Below are positions 1 through 10,364 of a DNA stretch of 64,000 nucleotides, in pieces. The DNA is from Pseudomonadota bacterium (lineage in GTDB: Bacteria; Desulfobacterota; Binatia; UBA9968). The translations under genes and the position numbers were made by a program. The stretch is from assembly GCA_021324155.1 (NCBI GenBank), contig JAJPJQ010000038.1, positions 19,904 through 83,903 of the forward strand. The letters are read 5' to 3'. The stretch's first letter is position 1. Every line of letters starts with the position of its first letter. Under the pieces are notes generated by a model that saw only the letters and a list, made by a program, of their open reading frames with translations, did no database searches and was not told the origin of the DNA.

Positions 1-268
1 AATCCGCAGTTACCGTCCCCATGATGATCGCGTCGAGGTCCTTGGGGTCGACGCCCGCATCGTGCAGGGCCCGCACAGCGGCGCGATGCGCCATGTCGGC
101 GTTGCCCTTGCCTTCTTCGAGGACGCGCCGCTCCTTGATCCCCGTCCGCGTCGTGATCCATTCATCGCTCGTGTCGACGAGCTCCTCGAGCGCCGCATTA
201 GTGACGACGCGCGCGGGCAGCTCGGAGCCGGTGCCGAGAACCACGCTGCGGTGATGGGATTGTCTCAC
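1..268 (-). CDS. fabH: 3-oxoacyl-ACP synthase III, N-terminal part (cut by window edge)
   Basis: Condenses acetyl- or acyl-CoA with malonyl-ACP to start fatty-acid synthesis in the cytosol. Only the first 89 codons are inside the window. The translation has the KASIII N-terminal hallmark [16 protein letters not shown] followed by the start of the core fold (DLDAIIMGT). The start is GTG at 268, with AGGAGG about six bases upstream. This start overlaps the fabF stop as GTGA, so translation is probably coupled. The catalytic Cys-His-Asn residues lie beyond the edge and cannot be checked. Confidence 0.9.
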   Translation of the reverse strand, partial: MRQSHHRSVVLGTGSELPARVVTNAALEELVDTSDEWITTRTGIKERRVLEEGKGNADMAHRAAVRALHDAGVDPKDLDAIIMGTVTAD

Positions 269-1518
269 TCGGGCCTCCTGAAGATAACGCACGCGTTCGT
301 GCCGCCGAAGCCGAAAGAATTGGAAAGCGCTACTTGAATGTCCGCTCGCCGCGCCTTGTTCGGCACATAGTCGAGGTCGCATTCGGGGTCGGGATTTTCA
401 TAGTTGATGGTCGGCGGAATCAAGCCGTTATGCAGCGCCAGGACGCTGAAGACGGCTTCGACGGCGCCGGCCGCGCCGAGCAGGTGGCCGGTCATCGATT
501 TGGTCGAGCTCACCGGAATTTTATATGCTTGCTCGCCGAAGACGGTCTTGATCGCCTGTGTCTCGTTCATGTCGTTGTATTCGGTGGAGGTGCCGTGCGC
601 GTTGATGTAGCTCACATCCTGCGGGCGAATGCCGGCGTCTTCGAGCGCGAGCTTCATGCAGCGCGCCGCACCCTCGCCTTCCGGCGCCGGCGCGGTGATG
701 TGGTGCGCGTCGCCGTTGGCGGCGTAGCCGATGATCTCGGCGTAAATCTTCGCGCCGCGCTTGAGCGCGCGCTCGCGCTCTTCGAGGATCAGCACACCCG
801 AGCCCTCGGCGATGACGAAGCCGTCGCGCTCCTTGTCGAACGGGCGGCTCGCGCGCTCCGGCTCGTCGTTGCGCGTCGAGAGCGCTTTCATCGAGGCAAA
901 GCCACCCACGCCGAGCGGCGTGATCGCCGATTCGGCGCCGCCGGCAATCACCGCGTCCTGCAAGCCGCGGCGGATCGACTGGAACGCCTCGCCGATCGCG
1001 TGATTGCCGGACGCGCAGGCCGACGTCGGGGTCCAATTGACGCCCTTCGCGTTGTGGCGAATCGCGATCTGTCCCGGCGCGAGGTTGGAGATGACTTTGG
1101 GTATAAAAAACGGCGATATCTTGCGCGGGCCGCCTTCCAGATAAGCCTTGTGATAGGTCTCGATCGTTTCCAGACCGCAGAGCCCCACGCCGATAATACA
1201 GCCGACGCGCGGCGCTTCTTCGGGGTCGACCTTGAAGGCCCCGTCCTTCGCCGCCATATCAGCGGCCGCGACGCTGTACTGGATAAAGAGATCCATTTTC
1301 TTGATCTCTTTCGGCTCGATGAAGTCCTCGGCGCGGAAATCCGGCACCTCGCCGGCGATGCGGCTGGCGAAGAATTCGGTGTTTTGAAACCGGCTGATGG
1401 GGCGGATGCCCGAGCGGCCGGCAGAGACCGCCTGCCAGTTCTTTTCCAACCCCGTGCCGAGCGGGCTCACGATGCCCAAACCGGTGACGACGACCCGTCG
1501 CGGTTCAGTTTCCCTCAT
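265..1518 (-). CDS. fabF: 3-oxoacyl-ACP synthase II (KAS II)
   Basis: Elongates acyl-ACP with malonyl-ACP in fatty-acid synthesis. The 417-residue length is normal for FabF. Residues 8-21 give the N-terminal [13 protein letters not shown] motif. The nucleophile is C168 in [12 protein letters not shown], where the usual form is TACATG, and the two catalytic histidines are H308 (NAHGTST) and H345 (TGHLLGAAG). The C-terminus has the [10 protein letters not shown] loop. AAAGGAAAGGATT precedes the ATG. It is the first gene of a fabF-fabH pair with a 4-base overlap. The upstream histone-deacetylase-like gene is on the same strand, but a separate promoter is visible between them. Confidence 0.95.
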   Translation of the reverse strand: MRETEPRRVVVTGLGIVSPLGTGLEKNWQAVSAGRSGIRPISRFQNTEFFASRIAGEVPDFRAEDFIEPKEIKKMDLFIQYSVAAADMAAKDGAFKVDPEEAPRVGCIIGVGLCGLETIETYHKAYLEGGPRKISPFFIPKVISNLAPGQIAIRHNAKGVNWTPTSACASGNHAIGEAFQSIRRGLQDAVIAGGAESAITPLGVGGFASMKALSTRNDEPERASRPFDKERDGFVIAEGSGVLILEERERALKRGAKIYAEIIGYAANGDAHHITAPAPEGEGAARCMKLALEDAGIRPQDVSYINAHGTSTEYNDMNETQAIKTVFGEQAYKIPVSSTKSMTGHLLGAAGAVEAVFSVLALHNGLIPPTINYENPDPECDLDYVPNKARRADIQVALSNSFGFGGTNACVIFRRPE

Positions 1519-1545
1519 AATCCTTTCCTTTAAAGCGGGTCCCTA

Positions 1546-1574
1546 AAAATAGAACAGAGAGGCCGGACATTCAA
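1546..1574 (-). promoter_or_regulatory. Predicted sigma70 promoter of fabF-fabH
   Basis: On the minus strand a TTGAAT -35 box (1569-1574) is followed after 17 bases by TATTTT (1546-1551), about 30 bases before the fabF start. The match is moderate. The placement fits a transcription unit separate from the upstream hydrolase gene. Confidence 0.45.
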
Positions 1575-1647
1575 GGCCGTCGGGGTGGTAAGAAGTATCC
1601 AATTATGCCCTGAAAACGCCTAATTATCATTCAAAGTTACATACTTG

Positions 1648-2673
1648 TTACAGCGACCAATATTTTTCCTGCACCCTTAATATATGCCGGACGAGCGGCT
1701 CGATGGCGGCTCCGCCGGGTGCCGGCGCGTCGCCGAGCTGCCGGTCGCGAAGCGATCGCAGGACCGCCGCGACCGATTCTTTGAGCGCCTTTAGATCGTA
1801 TCCCCCCTCGAGTAGAAGCGCGATGCGCCCGCCTGCATGGCTCTCGGCCAACCGGACGAGCATGTCGGCTATCGCGGCAAAGCCGCTTTCGCTTACATTC
1901 ATGCCGGCCAGCGGATCGCGCCGATGCGGGTCGAAGCCGGCCGAGACCAGCACCCATTCGGGCCGATATTTGTCCGCGATCGGCACGATGACATCGCGAA
2001 ATACCCTCAGGTATTCTTCGTCTCCGCAGCCGGCCGGCAGCGGCACGTTGACGGTAAAGCCCTCGCCTTCGCTGGCGCCGATTTCCTCCGCGGCGCCGGT
2101 CCCCGGATAAAACGGATATTGATGCGTCGACATGTAGAGCACCGACGAGTCGCGGTAGAACAGTTCTTGCGTGCCGTTGCCGTGATGTACGTCCCAATCC
2201 ATGATCAGGACCCGCTCCGCGCCGTAGCGGCGGCGCACGTACTGCGCGCCGATCGCGGCGGTGTTGAACAGGCAGAAGCCCATCGCCCGGTCCGGCAGCG
2301 CGTGATGGCCGGGAGGACGGACGAGCGCGAAGCCGTTGTCCGCCTCGCCCGCGGCAATGGCGTCGAGGAGCCGGAGAAAACCGCCGGTCGCGAGGAGCCC
2401 GACGCCGAACGAATCCCTCGAAGTCACGGTATCGCCGTCCAGCGCGAAGCCGTTCGTCTCCGAGGTCGAACGCACCAGCTCGATATATTCGCGCACGTGA
2501 CACATTTCGATCTCTTCGTGCGTCGCGGCGCGCGGCTCGATGCGCGCGAATGCCGCACCGAGCTCCGCGGCTAGATCGAGCAGGACCTTGATGCGCTGCG
2601 CCCGCTCGGGATGACCTCGGCCTGGATCGTGCTTCAAATATTCGGGATCGATAACGACGGCGGATCGCGCCAT
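1648..2673 (-). CDS. Histone deacetylase family (class II/AcuC-like) amidohydrolase
   Basis: A zinc-dependent deacetylase of the HDAC/AcuC/APAH superfamily; bacterial members act on acetylated lysines, polyamines or similar amides. In the 341-residue product the family motifs appear in order: RPPGHHA (119-125, catalytic His pair), GFCLFNTAAIGA, the zinc ligands in DWDVHHGNGT (D161, H163), SAGFDPHRRDPL (D248) and LLLEGGYD (Y292). I start at the MARSAVV methionine because MINKIA upstream adds nothing conserved. The substrate cannot be told from sequence. A polyamine-producing decarboxylase lies about 2 kb away on the same strand, but tatA and tatC lie between, so no functional link is claimed. 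Confidence 0.88.
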   Translation of the reverse strand: MARSAVVIDPEYLKHDPGRGHPERAQRIKVLLDLAAELGAAFARIEPRAATHEEIEMCHVREYIELVRSTSETNGFALDGDTVTSRDSFGVGLLATGGFLRLLDAIAAGEADNGFALVRPPGHHALPDRAMGFCLFNTAAIGAQYVRRRYGAERVLIMDWDVHHGNGTQELFYRDSSVLYMSTHQYPFYPGTGAAEEIGASEGEGFTVNVPLPAGCGDEEYLRVFRDVIVPIADKYRPEWVLVSAGFDPHRRDPLAGMNVSESGFAAIADMLVRLAESHAGGRIALLLEGGYDLKALKESVAAVLRSLRDRQLGDAPAPGGAAIEPLVRHILRVQEKYWSL

Positions 2674-2773
2674 TGCGATTTTATTTATCACGCGGCGGCT
2701 CCGCTGCCAATGTGAGCGCGCTTCGGTTGCCTCGCAGCGGTAAATGGATTAGCCTTACATCCGGAGGTTAACG

Positions 2774-3046
2774 ATGTTCGGCATTGGCATGCCGGAGCTG
2801 ATTTTGATCCTGGGCATCGCGCTGATCGTGCTCGGGCCGAAAAAGCTGCCTGAGATCGCGCGCGCGCTCGGTAAAGGAATGGCCGAGTTTCGCCGCGCCA
2901 CGGACGAGCTCAAGGACGAACTGACCCGCATCGAGCCGGAGCCCGAGACTTCGAAGACTCCGCCCCCGGACACGCAGCCGGCCGATACTGAGAGCCCGCA
3001 CCCGCAAGCCGCACCCGGCGAAGAGAGTGAGCGAAAAATCCACTAG
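2774..3046 (+). CDS. tatA: Sec-independent protein translocase TatA/TatB family
   Basis: Forms the protein-conducting part of the twin-arginine translocase, which exports folded proteins. The 90-residue protein has the TatA/B plan: one N-terminal membrane helix (about residues 5-20, [13 protein letters not shown]), the FGxxKLPE-type hinge (GPKKLPE), an amphipathic helix to about residue 50, then a Pro/Glu-rich acidic tail. CCGGAGG lies seven bases before the ATG. It overlaps tatC by 20 bases. With one TatA/B-type gene beside tatC it may do both jobs. The longer tail hints at TatB, so the A/B choice is uncertain. Confidence 0.9.
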   Translation: MFGIGMPELILILGIALIVLGPKKLPEIARALGKGMAEFRRATDELKDELTRIEPEPETSKTPPPDTQPADTESPHPQAAPGEESERKIH

Positions 3047-3776
3047 CGCGAGCGTCGATGACGCCCGGATGCCGTTTACCGGGCATCTCGAAGAGCTGCG
3101 CTCGTGCCTGGTCAAGTCTCTGCTGGCGGTCGCGGTCGGTTTCGCCCTCTGCTACGCATACGTCGAAAAGATCTTCTTTTTTCTTACGCGGCCGCTAACG
3201 CGCGTCGAAGCGCCCGGCCTCACGCTTATCGGCACGGCGGTCGTCGAAGCGTTCTTTACCAAGATGAAGGTCGCGCTCATCGCGGGCCTGATCGCGGCGC
3301 TGCCGGTCGTGCTCTGGCAGGCCTGGCGCTTCATCTCGCCCGGTCTCTACGAGCACGAAAAACGCTACGCCCGCAGTTTTGTTTTCTTCGGAACGCTCTT
3401 TTTTCTCCTGGGCGCCTGGTTTTGCTACAGCGTCGTCTTCGATCTGGGGTTCAACTTACTGCTGCGCCGCTATCAAGCGATTCAGGTACGTCCCGCGATT
3501 CGCATCGGCGAATACCTCTCGTTCGCGGCGAAGCTCGTCCTCGCGCTCGGGGTCGCTTTCCAGCTGCCGGTCCTCGCCTACTTTTTCGCGCGCGTCGGAT
3601 TGATCGATCACCGCTTTCTCATCCGGCAGTTTCGCTACGCGGTCGTCATCATCTTCATCCTCGCCGCGATCCTCACCCCGCCCGACGTCATCTCGCAGGT
3701 GCTCCTGGCCGTGCCGCTGATGCTTCTATACGGCGTCAGCGTCGCGGTCGCTTATTTCGCCGGCAGAAGAAGGTAA
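3027..3776 (+). CDS. tatC: Sec-independent protein translocase subunit TatC
   Basis: The polytopic receptor of the Tat translocase, which recognises twin-arginine signal peptides. The 249 residues contain the TatC N-terminal signature ([14 protein letters not shown]), the first loop ending at a helix with [23 protein letters not shown], and six hydrophobic segments. The start is GTG at 3027, inside the 3' end of tatA, which couples the two genes. It converges on the arginine decarboxylase gene, with 33 bases between the stops that contain a small GC hairpin (3778-3794). Confidence 0.95.
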   Translation: MSEKSTSASVDDARMPFTGHLEELRSCLVKSLLAVAVGFALCYAYVEKIFFFLTRPLTRVEAPGLTLIGTAVVEAFFTKMKVALIAGLIAALPVVLWQAWRFISPGLYEHEKRYARSFVFFGTLFFLLGAWFCYSVVFDLGFNLLLRRYQAIQVRPAIRIGEYLSFAAKLVLALGVAFQLPVLAYFFARVGLIDHRFLIRQFRYAVVIIFILAAILTPPDVISQVLLAVPLMLLYGVSVAVAYFAGRRR

Positions 3777-3809
3777 CCCGCTCGGAGCGAGCGGCGGACT
3801 GGCGGCAAT

Positions 3810-4376
3810 CTATTTGCCGTCGTGGTTGTTGTCGTCGTTGATGAAGACGCAGGCGGCGAACACGGTCGTCCAAAGGCCGTCCTTGTTGCCGATGGCGGAT
3901 TGCGTGATGTTGGTCGTGCGGACGATTTTCTCGGACATCTTGAAGATCTGCTCGCGCTCGTCCCACGCCGTGTCGGGATTGAACTCGATGCCGAGCGTCG
4001 TCGCGAGCATGCTCGCGGCCAGATCCTCGGCGTAGTCGCCGGCCTTCTCGTCGGTCTCGCCGAAAGAATGGTGCTCGGAGAGGTAGCCGTGCTGGCTTTC
4101 ATCGGCGGGAATCGCGACGCCGACCGACGCCGCAACGAGCCGGTTCGGCTCGTTGCTGCTCTCGCGGTCGTAGACGCAAAAGACGATCTCGCCGGGCCGC
4201 AGGAGCTTCACGCCCTCTTCTTTCGACACCCGCTTGCATCCGGGAGGAAAGATGCTGGACACGAGCACGAGGTTGCAGTGCGCCAGGCCGGCCATGCGCA
4301 GCGCCAACTCGAACGACGCGAGCTTCTCTTTGTGAACTCCGACGCCTTTAGTGAAGAAGCATTTCTTGGGAACCAT
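3810..4376 (-). CDS. Pyruvoyl-dependent arginine decarboxylase proenzyme
   Basis: Converts L-arginine to agmatine and CO2 with a covalently bound pyruvoyl group made by self-cleavage, typically for polyamine synthesis. The 188-residue size and motifs fit the PvlArgDC family: [24 protein letters not shown], the Ser-Ser cleavage site (S40-S41, in [11 protein letters not shown]), and C-terminal [17 protein letters not shown] and [13 protein letters not shown]. The family is best known from archaea, chlamydiae and scattered bacteria. I start at MVPKK because GAGGAAA precedes it directly. It is 60 bases downstream of the biotin-carrier gene on the same strand and probably ends that operon. Confidence 0.9.
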   Translation of the reverse strand: MVPKKCFFTKGVGVHKEKLASFELALRMAGLAHCNLVLVSSIFPPGCKRVSKEEGVKLLRPGEIVFCVYDRESSNEPNRLVAASVGVAIPADESQHGYLSEHHSFGETDEKAGDYAEDLAASMLATTLGIEFNPDTAWDEREQIFKMSEKIVRTTNITQSAIGNKDGLWTTVFAACVFINDDNNHDGK

Positions 4377-4436
4377 TTTCCTCGGGATATACCATAACAA
4401 AAAAAACGTGACAAACAAAAATCGCCGCGTCCGAAT

Positions 4437-4940
4437 TTATTCGACGACGGCAAGCACGGCGCCCGCCTCGACGGAGTCGCCGGTCTTGACCCGCACCTCT
4501 TTCACCTCGCCGTTGATCGGGCAGCGCACCTCGTTTTCCATCTTCATCGCCTCGACGATCACGAGTCCCTGCCCTTTCTCGACTTTATCGCCCTCGGAAA
4601 CGAGCACGGCGATTATTTTTCCGGGCATCGGCACCGAGACGTTCTGCCGGCCCTGGAGTTCGATTCCGGATTGCAGCCCGCCGAGCCGCACCCGGCGCTC
4701 GTCGACGAGATCGATATGATAATTTCTGCCGTCGACGAGCACGCGATACTCGTCTTCCTTGACGTCGACCTCGACTTCGAAGGAGCGGTTGTCGACAATC
4801 AAAGAATAGTTCGTGAGCCCGGTCTTTTTTCCGTCGACCTGAAACTCGCTGCCGTCGACCGAGACGCGATAAACCGACTTGCCGATCTCCTCGATCTCGA
4901 CGGTGTAAGTTTTTTCTCCAAGTCGGGCGATAAATGCCAT
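4437..4940 (-). CDS. Biotin carboxyl carrier subunit of an acyl-CoA carboxylase
   Basis: Carries carboxybiotin between the biotin carboxylase and carboxyltransferase subunits encoded upstream. The 167-residue protein has a beta-rich N-terminal domain (about 1-90) and a C-terminal biotinyl domain with the VEAMKMENEV motif; the biotinylated lysine is K133. The gap to the biotin carboxylase gene (4941-5030) contains an AT-rich inverted repeat. The start at MAFIARL has AGGA about ten bases upstream. A separate biotin carrier, as in two-part propionyl/methylcrotonyl-type or oxaloacetate decarboxylase-like systems, suggests a three-protein complex. Confidence 0.92.
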   Translation of the reverse strand: MAFIARLGEKTYTVEIEEIGKSVYRVSVDGSEFQVDGKKTGLTNYSLIVDNRSFEVEVDVKEDEYRVLVDGRNYHIDLVDERRVRLGGLQSGIELQGRQNVSVPMPGKIIAVLVSEGDKVEKGQGLVIVEAMKMENEVRCPINGEVKEVRVKTGDSVEAGAVLAVVE

Positions 4941-4976
4941 ATGAGCGATCCTAAAACAGCGGCTATTTTCGACTTT

Positions 4977-5014
4977 CGATTTTGGAGTTTCGATTGATCG
5001 AAAATTCAAAATCG
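4977..5014. repeat. AT-rich imperfect inverted repeat (intergenic)
   Basis: Two 18-base arms (4977-4994 and 4997-5014) pair at 16 of 18 positions around a 2-base centre. The element is AT-rich, unlike the flanking coding DNA, and lies between the biotin carboxylase stop and the biotin-carrier start. Similar TTGAGTTTT/CGATTTT-type elements occur at other gene boundaries in this window. In RNA it would form a strong hairpin and could lower readthrough within the operon. Confidence 0.75.
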
Positions 5015-5030
5015 CGAAATGTAGAATTCT

Positions 5031-6566
5031 TCAGCTCTTCCAACCTTTTCCCGGCGCTCCGGGAAGCGATCTGAGCGATACGCGCCGGCCGGAGTCGCGC
5101 CAGCGCGATTTCTCCGCCGCGCCGCGCGCGAGCATGAGGACCGCCCGCTCTTGCTCGCGGCCGAGCGCCGCGATCGCCGCGGATGCCAGCGCGATGTCCT
5201 TGTGCGGCAGGATTTCTTCCTTGTGCATGTAGCGGTACTCGTCGTCGATAAAGCCGGTGTTAAAGTCGCCCGCCATGAAGCGCGGGTGCCGAAGAATCCA
5301 CTGGTGGAACGGAATATTCGTCTTGATGCCGCGGACCTGGTACTCGCGCAGGGCCCGGCGCATGCGGATGATCGCTTCGACGCGGTCCTCGCCCCAGACG
5401 ATCAGCTTCGCGATCATCGGGTCGTAGTGGATCGGCACCTCGGCGCCCTCATAGACGCCGCAGTCGTTGCGCACGCCGAGCCCCTCGGGCAACCTGAGCC
5501 CTTCGATGCGGCCCGGACACGGCATGAAGTCGCTCTCCGGGTCTTCCGCATAAATGCGGCACTCGATGGCATGACCGGTCGGCTTGATGTGGCGCTGGCG
5601 CCACGGGAGATAGCTGCCCGCGGCGACTTCGATCTGCGCCTTGACGAGATCGATGCCGACGACGCGCTCGGTAACGGCGTGCTCGACCTGGAGGCGCGTG
5701 TTCATCTCGAGAAAATAAAAAGTCATGTTGCGGTCGAGCAGAAACTCGAGCGTGCCGACGCCGACGTAGCCGACGGCGCGCGCGCCCTGAATCGCCACGC
5801 GGCCGATATTGCGCCGGGCGCGGTAATCGAGCGCCGCCGCCGGGCATTCCTCGATGATCTTCTGGTGCCGGCGCTGGATCGAGCAGTCGCGATCGTAGAG
5901 ATGGACGACCTTGCCGTGCCTGTCGGCCAGAATCTGCACCTCGACGTGGCGCGGCCGGTCGATATATTTCTCGATATAGAGGCGCGGGTCGCCGAAGAAC
6001 GACGCGGCCTCGGAGCGCACCGCGCGGTATGCCGAGACGATCTCACGGCTCGAGCGCACCATGCGGAGTCCCTTGCCGCCGCCGCCGGCCGCCGCCTTCA
6101 GCATGAACGGATAACCGACGGTCTCGGCGGCTTTCTTGACCTCGTCTTCGGACTCGAGGATATCCGATCCGGGCACCACCGGTACCCCGGCAGCCTTCAT
6201 GACCGCGCGCGCCTTTACCTTGTCGCCCATCTGGTCGATGACTTTGGGCGACGGGCCGATGAAGGTGACGCCCGCGTCTTCGCAGGCGGCGGCGAACTCG
6301 CTGTTTTCGGCCAGGAAGCCGTAGCCGGGATGGACGGCGTCGGCGCCGCTTTTCTTTACGGCGTCAAGAATGCGATCGATCGCGAGATAGCTTTGAATCG
6401 ATGGCGGCGGGCCCACGAGATAAGCGTAATCGGCGTATTTGACGTGCAGCGATTCGCGGTCGGCCTCGGAATAAACGGCGACCGTCTCGATATCGAGCTC
6501 GCGGCACGCGCGCACGATGCGCACGGCGATCTCGCCGCGATTGGCGATCAGGATGCGCTTAAACAT
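5031..6566 (-). CDS. accC: Biotin carboxylase subunit of acyl-CoA carboxylase
   Basis: ATP-dependent carboxylation of biotin on its carrier protein. At 511 residues it is slightly longer than E. coli AccC, by a C-terminal tail of about 50 residues. Motifs: FKRILIANRGEIA at the N-terminus, the ATP-grasp glycine loop GGGGKG (161-166), HVEVQILAD, CSIQRRHQKIIEECP, and the catalytic EMNTRLQVEHAVTE region (from E286). It is the middle gene of the carboxyltransferase - biotin carboxylase - carrier operon. It could serve acetyl-, propionyl- or another acyl-CoA; the adjacent PccB-like subunit argues for an acyl-CoA carboxylase rather than the dedicated fatty-acid ACC. Confidence 0.94.
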   Translation of the reverse strand: MFKRILIANRGEIAVRIVRACRELDIETVAVYSEADRESLHVKYADYAYLVGPPPSIQSYLAIDRILDAVKKSGADAVHPGYGFLAENSEFAAACEDAGVTFIGPSPKVIDQMGDKVKARAVMKAAGVPVVPGSDILESEDEVKKAAETVGYPFMLKAAAGGGGKGLRMVRSSREIVSAYRAVRSEAASFFGDPRLYIEKYIDRPRHVEVQILADRHGKVVHLYDRDCSIQRRHQKIIEECPAAALDYRARRNIGRVAIQGARAVGYVGVGTLEFLLDRNMTFYFLEMNTRLQVEHAVTERVVGIDLVKAQIEVAAGSYLPWRQRHIKPTGHAIECRIYAEDPESDFMPCPGRIEGLRLPEGLGVRNDCGVYEGAEVPIHYDPMIAKLIVWGEDRVEAIIRMRRALREYQVRGIKTNIPFHQWILRHPRFMAGDFNTGFIDDEYRYMHKEEILPHKDIALASAAIAALGREQERAVLMLARGAAEKSRWRDSGRRVSLRSLPGAPGKGWKS

Positions 6567-6578
6567 GATGACAGACGG

Positions 6579-6617
6579 AGACAGAGTTGAGACGGAGATT
6601 TCTGTCCCGGTCTCTGT

Positions 6618-6619
<2 letters not shown>
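6579..6619. repeat. Purine/pyrimidine inverted repeat between carboxylase genes
   Basis: An AGACAGAG arm (6579-6586) is mirrored by CTCTGTCT (6612-6619), within a stretch of GACAGA/GGAGAC-like repeats. It fills the 50-base gap between the carboxyltransferase stop and the biotin carboxylase start and could fold as an mRNA hairpin. Confidence 0.5.
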
Positions 6620-8168
<1,549 letters not shown>

Positions 8169-8214
8169 CGCCGGTGTCTTCTCGCGGGGGAGCGACATGG
8201 TTAAAGTGCGCGCA

Positions 8215-8242
8215 ATAATAACAGACAGACGCCGTCTGTCAA
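8215..8242 (-). promoter_or_regulatory. Promoter of the acyl-CoA carboxylase operon with overlapping palindromic operator
   Basis: On the minus strand TTGACA (8237-8242) and TATTAT (8215-8220) are 16 bases apart, close to consensus. A 17-bp palindrome, GACAGAC-3-GTCTGTC (8224-8240), covers the end of the -35 box and most of the spacer. A bound protein there would block RNA polymerase, so repression by a dimeric regulator is likely. The regulator is unknown; TetR- or FadR-type acyl-CoA sensors are family precedents. Confidence 0.7.
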
Positions 8243-8302
8243 CATAAAAACGCTGGCATCCTTGATGTTCCATAGCGAAATTGCTAACTTAGCTGTCTCC
8301 CC

Positions 8303-9436
8303 ATGAATGTTCGCGAGAATTCTCTTCTGATTGTCGCCGCAAGCGAGAGCGACGCCAACATGTTGTATGCCACGGCGTTTTTCGCCCCCGACCCTTTCAT
8401 TTTTTTCCAGCATCGGGGCAAGAAGTACGTCGTGATGAGCGATCTCGAGATCGATCGCGCCAAGCGCCAAGCGGATGTCGATACGGTCCTTTCGCTGTCG
8501 CACTACGCCGCCGAAGCAAGAAAACGGGGCAAGCCGGCGCCGAACACGGCCGACATCATCGAGTTGATCTTCCGGGAGAAGCGCATCCGGCGCGTCGCCG
8601 TGCCGGCGACCTTTCCGACGCTCGTCGCCGACGAGCTCAGGTCGCGGGGCTTTACCCTGGACGTCAAGCGCGATCCGTTCTTCGCCGGGCGCGAGAAGAA
8701 GACCGACGACGAAGTGAAAAAAATCCGCGATTCGCTGGCGGCGGCCGAGGCCGGCCTGGACGCCGGCATCGCGGCGGTGAAGAAGGCGCGCATCGGGCGC
8801 GACCGGTATCTCTATCTCAACGGCGCGCGGCTCACGTCGGAAAAACTGAAGAGCATCGTCAATACGGCGATTATGGCGCGCGGCTGGGTGCCGAGCCATA
8901 CGATCATCGCCTCCGGCGATCAATGCTGCGATCCGCACAACGAGGGCACCGGACCGATCAAGGCCGACAGCTCGATCATCTTCGATATTTTTCCGCGCTC
9001 GCAGAAGACCGGCTATTTCGGCGATTTGAGCCGCACGATCGTGCGCGGCCGCGCTTCAGAGCGGCTGAAGGAAGCATACGCGACGGTGCAGGCGGGCCAG
9101 AAAATCGCCTACCGCGATATTCGAAACGGCGCGAGCGGCAAAGCCATTCATCAGAAGATTCTGGACCTGTTCGAGCGCCGGGGCTTCCCAACCGGGAAGA
9201 TCGACGGCCGCATGCAGGGATTTTTTCACGGCACAGGCCACGGCCTCGGCCTCGACATTCACGAGCCGCCGCGCATCTCGCCGGCCGAGGCGACGCTCAG
9301 GACCGGCCACGTCGTGACCGTCGAGCCGGGCCTTTATTATCTCGGCATGGGCGGCGTGCGACTTGAAGACGTCGTCGTCGTTACTGCGAAAGGTAACCGA
9401 AACTTAACCCGCGCGCCGCAATTTCTCGAAGTCTAG
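8303..9436 (+). CDS. M24 family metallopeptidase (Xaa-Pro aminopeptidase-like)
   Basis: Dinuclear-metal peptidase or pita-bread-fold hydrolase. The 377 residues comprise an N-terminal creatinase-like domain (about 1-140) and a C-terminal catalytic domain. All five metal ligands are in order: D228 (IIFDIFPR), D241 (FGDLSRT), H313 (FHGTGHGLGLDIHEP), E341 (VEPGLYY) and E355 (RLEDVVVV), so it should be active. It is transcribed divergently from the carboxylase operon and stands alone before a glycerophosphodiesterase gene 34 bases downstream. The exact substrate cannot be read from sequence. Confidence 0.9.
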   Translation: MNVRENSLLIVAASESDANMLYATAFFAPDPFIFFQHRGKKYVVMSDLEIDRAKRQADVDTVLSLSHYAAEARKRGKPAPNTADIIELIFREKRIRRVAVPATFPTLVADELRSRGFTLDVKRDPFFAGREKKTDDEVKKIRDSLAAAEAGLDAGIAAVKKARIGRDRYLYLNGARLTSEKLKSIVNTAIMARGWVPSHTIIASGDQCCDPHNEGTGPIKADSSIIFDIFPRSQKTGYFGDLSRTIVRGRASERLKEAYATVQAGQKIAYRDIRNGASGKAIHQKILDLFERRGFPTGKIDGRMQGFFHGTGHGLGLDIHEPPRISPAEATLRTGHVVTVEPGLYYLGMGGVRLEDVVVVTAKGNRNLTRAPQFLEV

Positions 9437-9469
9437 TGGAATAAAATAGCGGCGAGTTGTCCGTCCGTC

Positions 9470-10291
9470 GTGTTGACTTCGACGTTGCCAGAAACTCTCA
9501 AATTCTTCTCCGGCCCCAAGCCGCGGGTGATCGGCCACCGCGGCGCCGCCGGCGTCGCGCCGGAAAACACGGTCGCGGCCTTCGAGTGGGCCGTCGCCGA
9601 CCGCGCCGACATCGTCGAGCTCGACGTGCACGCGACCCGCGACGGCCAAATCGTCGTCATCCACGACGATACCGTAGACCGCACGACTGACGGCGTCGGC
9701 GCCGTCAAAAACCTATCGCTCGCCGAGCTCAAGCGCCTCGACGCCGGCTACCGCTTCCGCACCGATGCGGACAATTATCCCTTTCGCGGCCGCGGCGTGA
9801 CCATTCCGACGCTCGCCGAGCTCCTGCACCGATTGCGCGACATCAAAGCGATCGTCGAGATCAAGCAATCCGAGCCCTCGATCGTGGATCGCGTGCTAAC
9901 GAACGTTCGCGACGCCGGTAAGGAGGACGACGTTCTCCTTGCCACCGAACGCGACGATATCATGCGCGATATACGCGCGGCGCTCGGGCCGAATGCGCCG
10001 ATCGCCACCGGCTTTTGCCACGGTGAGGTCGCCGCATTTATCGAAGCGCTCGCGCGCGGCGCCGTGGCGGGCTACGCGCCGCCGGGCGGCGCCTTGCAGA
10101 TCCCGCCGGCCTTCGCCGGCGTCGAACTCGTCACCGCCGCGAGCGTCCGCGCCGCCCATGCGCTCGGTCTCGAGATTTACGTCTGGACGGTCAACGAACC
10201 GGCCGAGATCCAGCGCCTGCTCGATCTCGGCGTCGACGGCATCATCAGCGACTATCCCGCGCGCGTCGCAGCGGCCGCCGGGCGGCGCTAA
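9470..10291 (+). CDS. Glycerophosphodiester phosphodiesterase
   Basis: Hydrolyses glycerophosphodiesters to glycerol-3-phosphate and an alcohol, recycling phospholipid head groups. The 273-residue GDPD TIM barrel shows VIGHRGAAGVAPENT (catalytic HRG, family HR[GE]xxxxxPENT), VELDVHATRDGQIVVIHDD (metal-binding E and D plus the second catalytic His) and the C-terminal YVWTVNEPAEIQRLLDLGVDGIISDYP. The start is GTG at 9470, with a TTG codon directly after it. No signal peptide is seen, so it is probably cytoplasmic. It follows the M24 peptidase gene on the same strand. Confidence 0.9.
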   Translation: MLTSTLPETLKFFSGPKPRVIGHRGAAGVAPENTVAAFEWAVADRADIVELDVHATRDGQIVVIHDDTVDRTTDGVGAVKNLSLAELKRLDAGYRFRTDADNYPFRGRGVTIPTLAELLHRLRDIKAIVEIKQSEPSIVDRVLTNVRDAGKEDDVLLATERDDIMRDIRAALGPNAPIATGFCHGEVAAFIEALARGAVAGYAPPGGALQIPPAFAGVELVTAASVRAAHALGLEIYVWTVNEPAEIQRLLDLGVDGIISDYPARVAAAAGRR

Positions 10292-10364
10292 AAAACCCCT
10301 TTCCCGAGCGGACCCGGAATAAGGTATACTGCTGCCGCGCGGAAATACGCTTATCCGCTCCGGC

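Noticed and set aside
334..1533. Long open frame (about 399 codons) on the plus strand over fabF
   Set aside because: It is the antisense shadow of fabF in GC-rich DNA: Arg/Ala/Asp-rich translation, no family motifs, while the minus strand gives a complete FabF.
3778..3794. Intrinsic terminator between tatC and the arginine decarboxylase gene
   Set aside because: CCGCTC/GAGCGG forms a small hairpin, but no T-run follows on either strand.
5151..6590. Long plus-strand frame (about 479 codons) over the biotin carboxylase gene
   Set aside because: Shadow of accC; composition is low-complexity and no domain is recognisable, whereas the opposite strand carries every biotin carboxylase motif.
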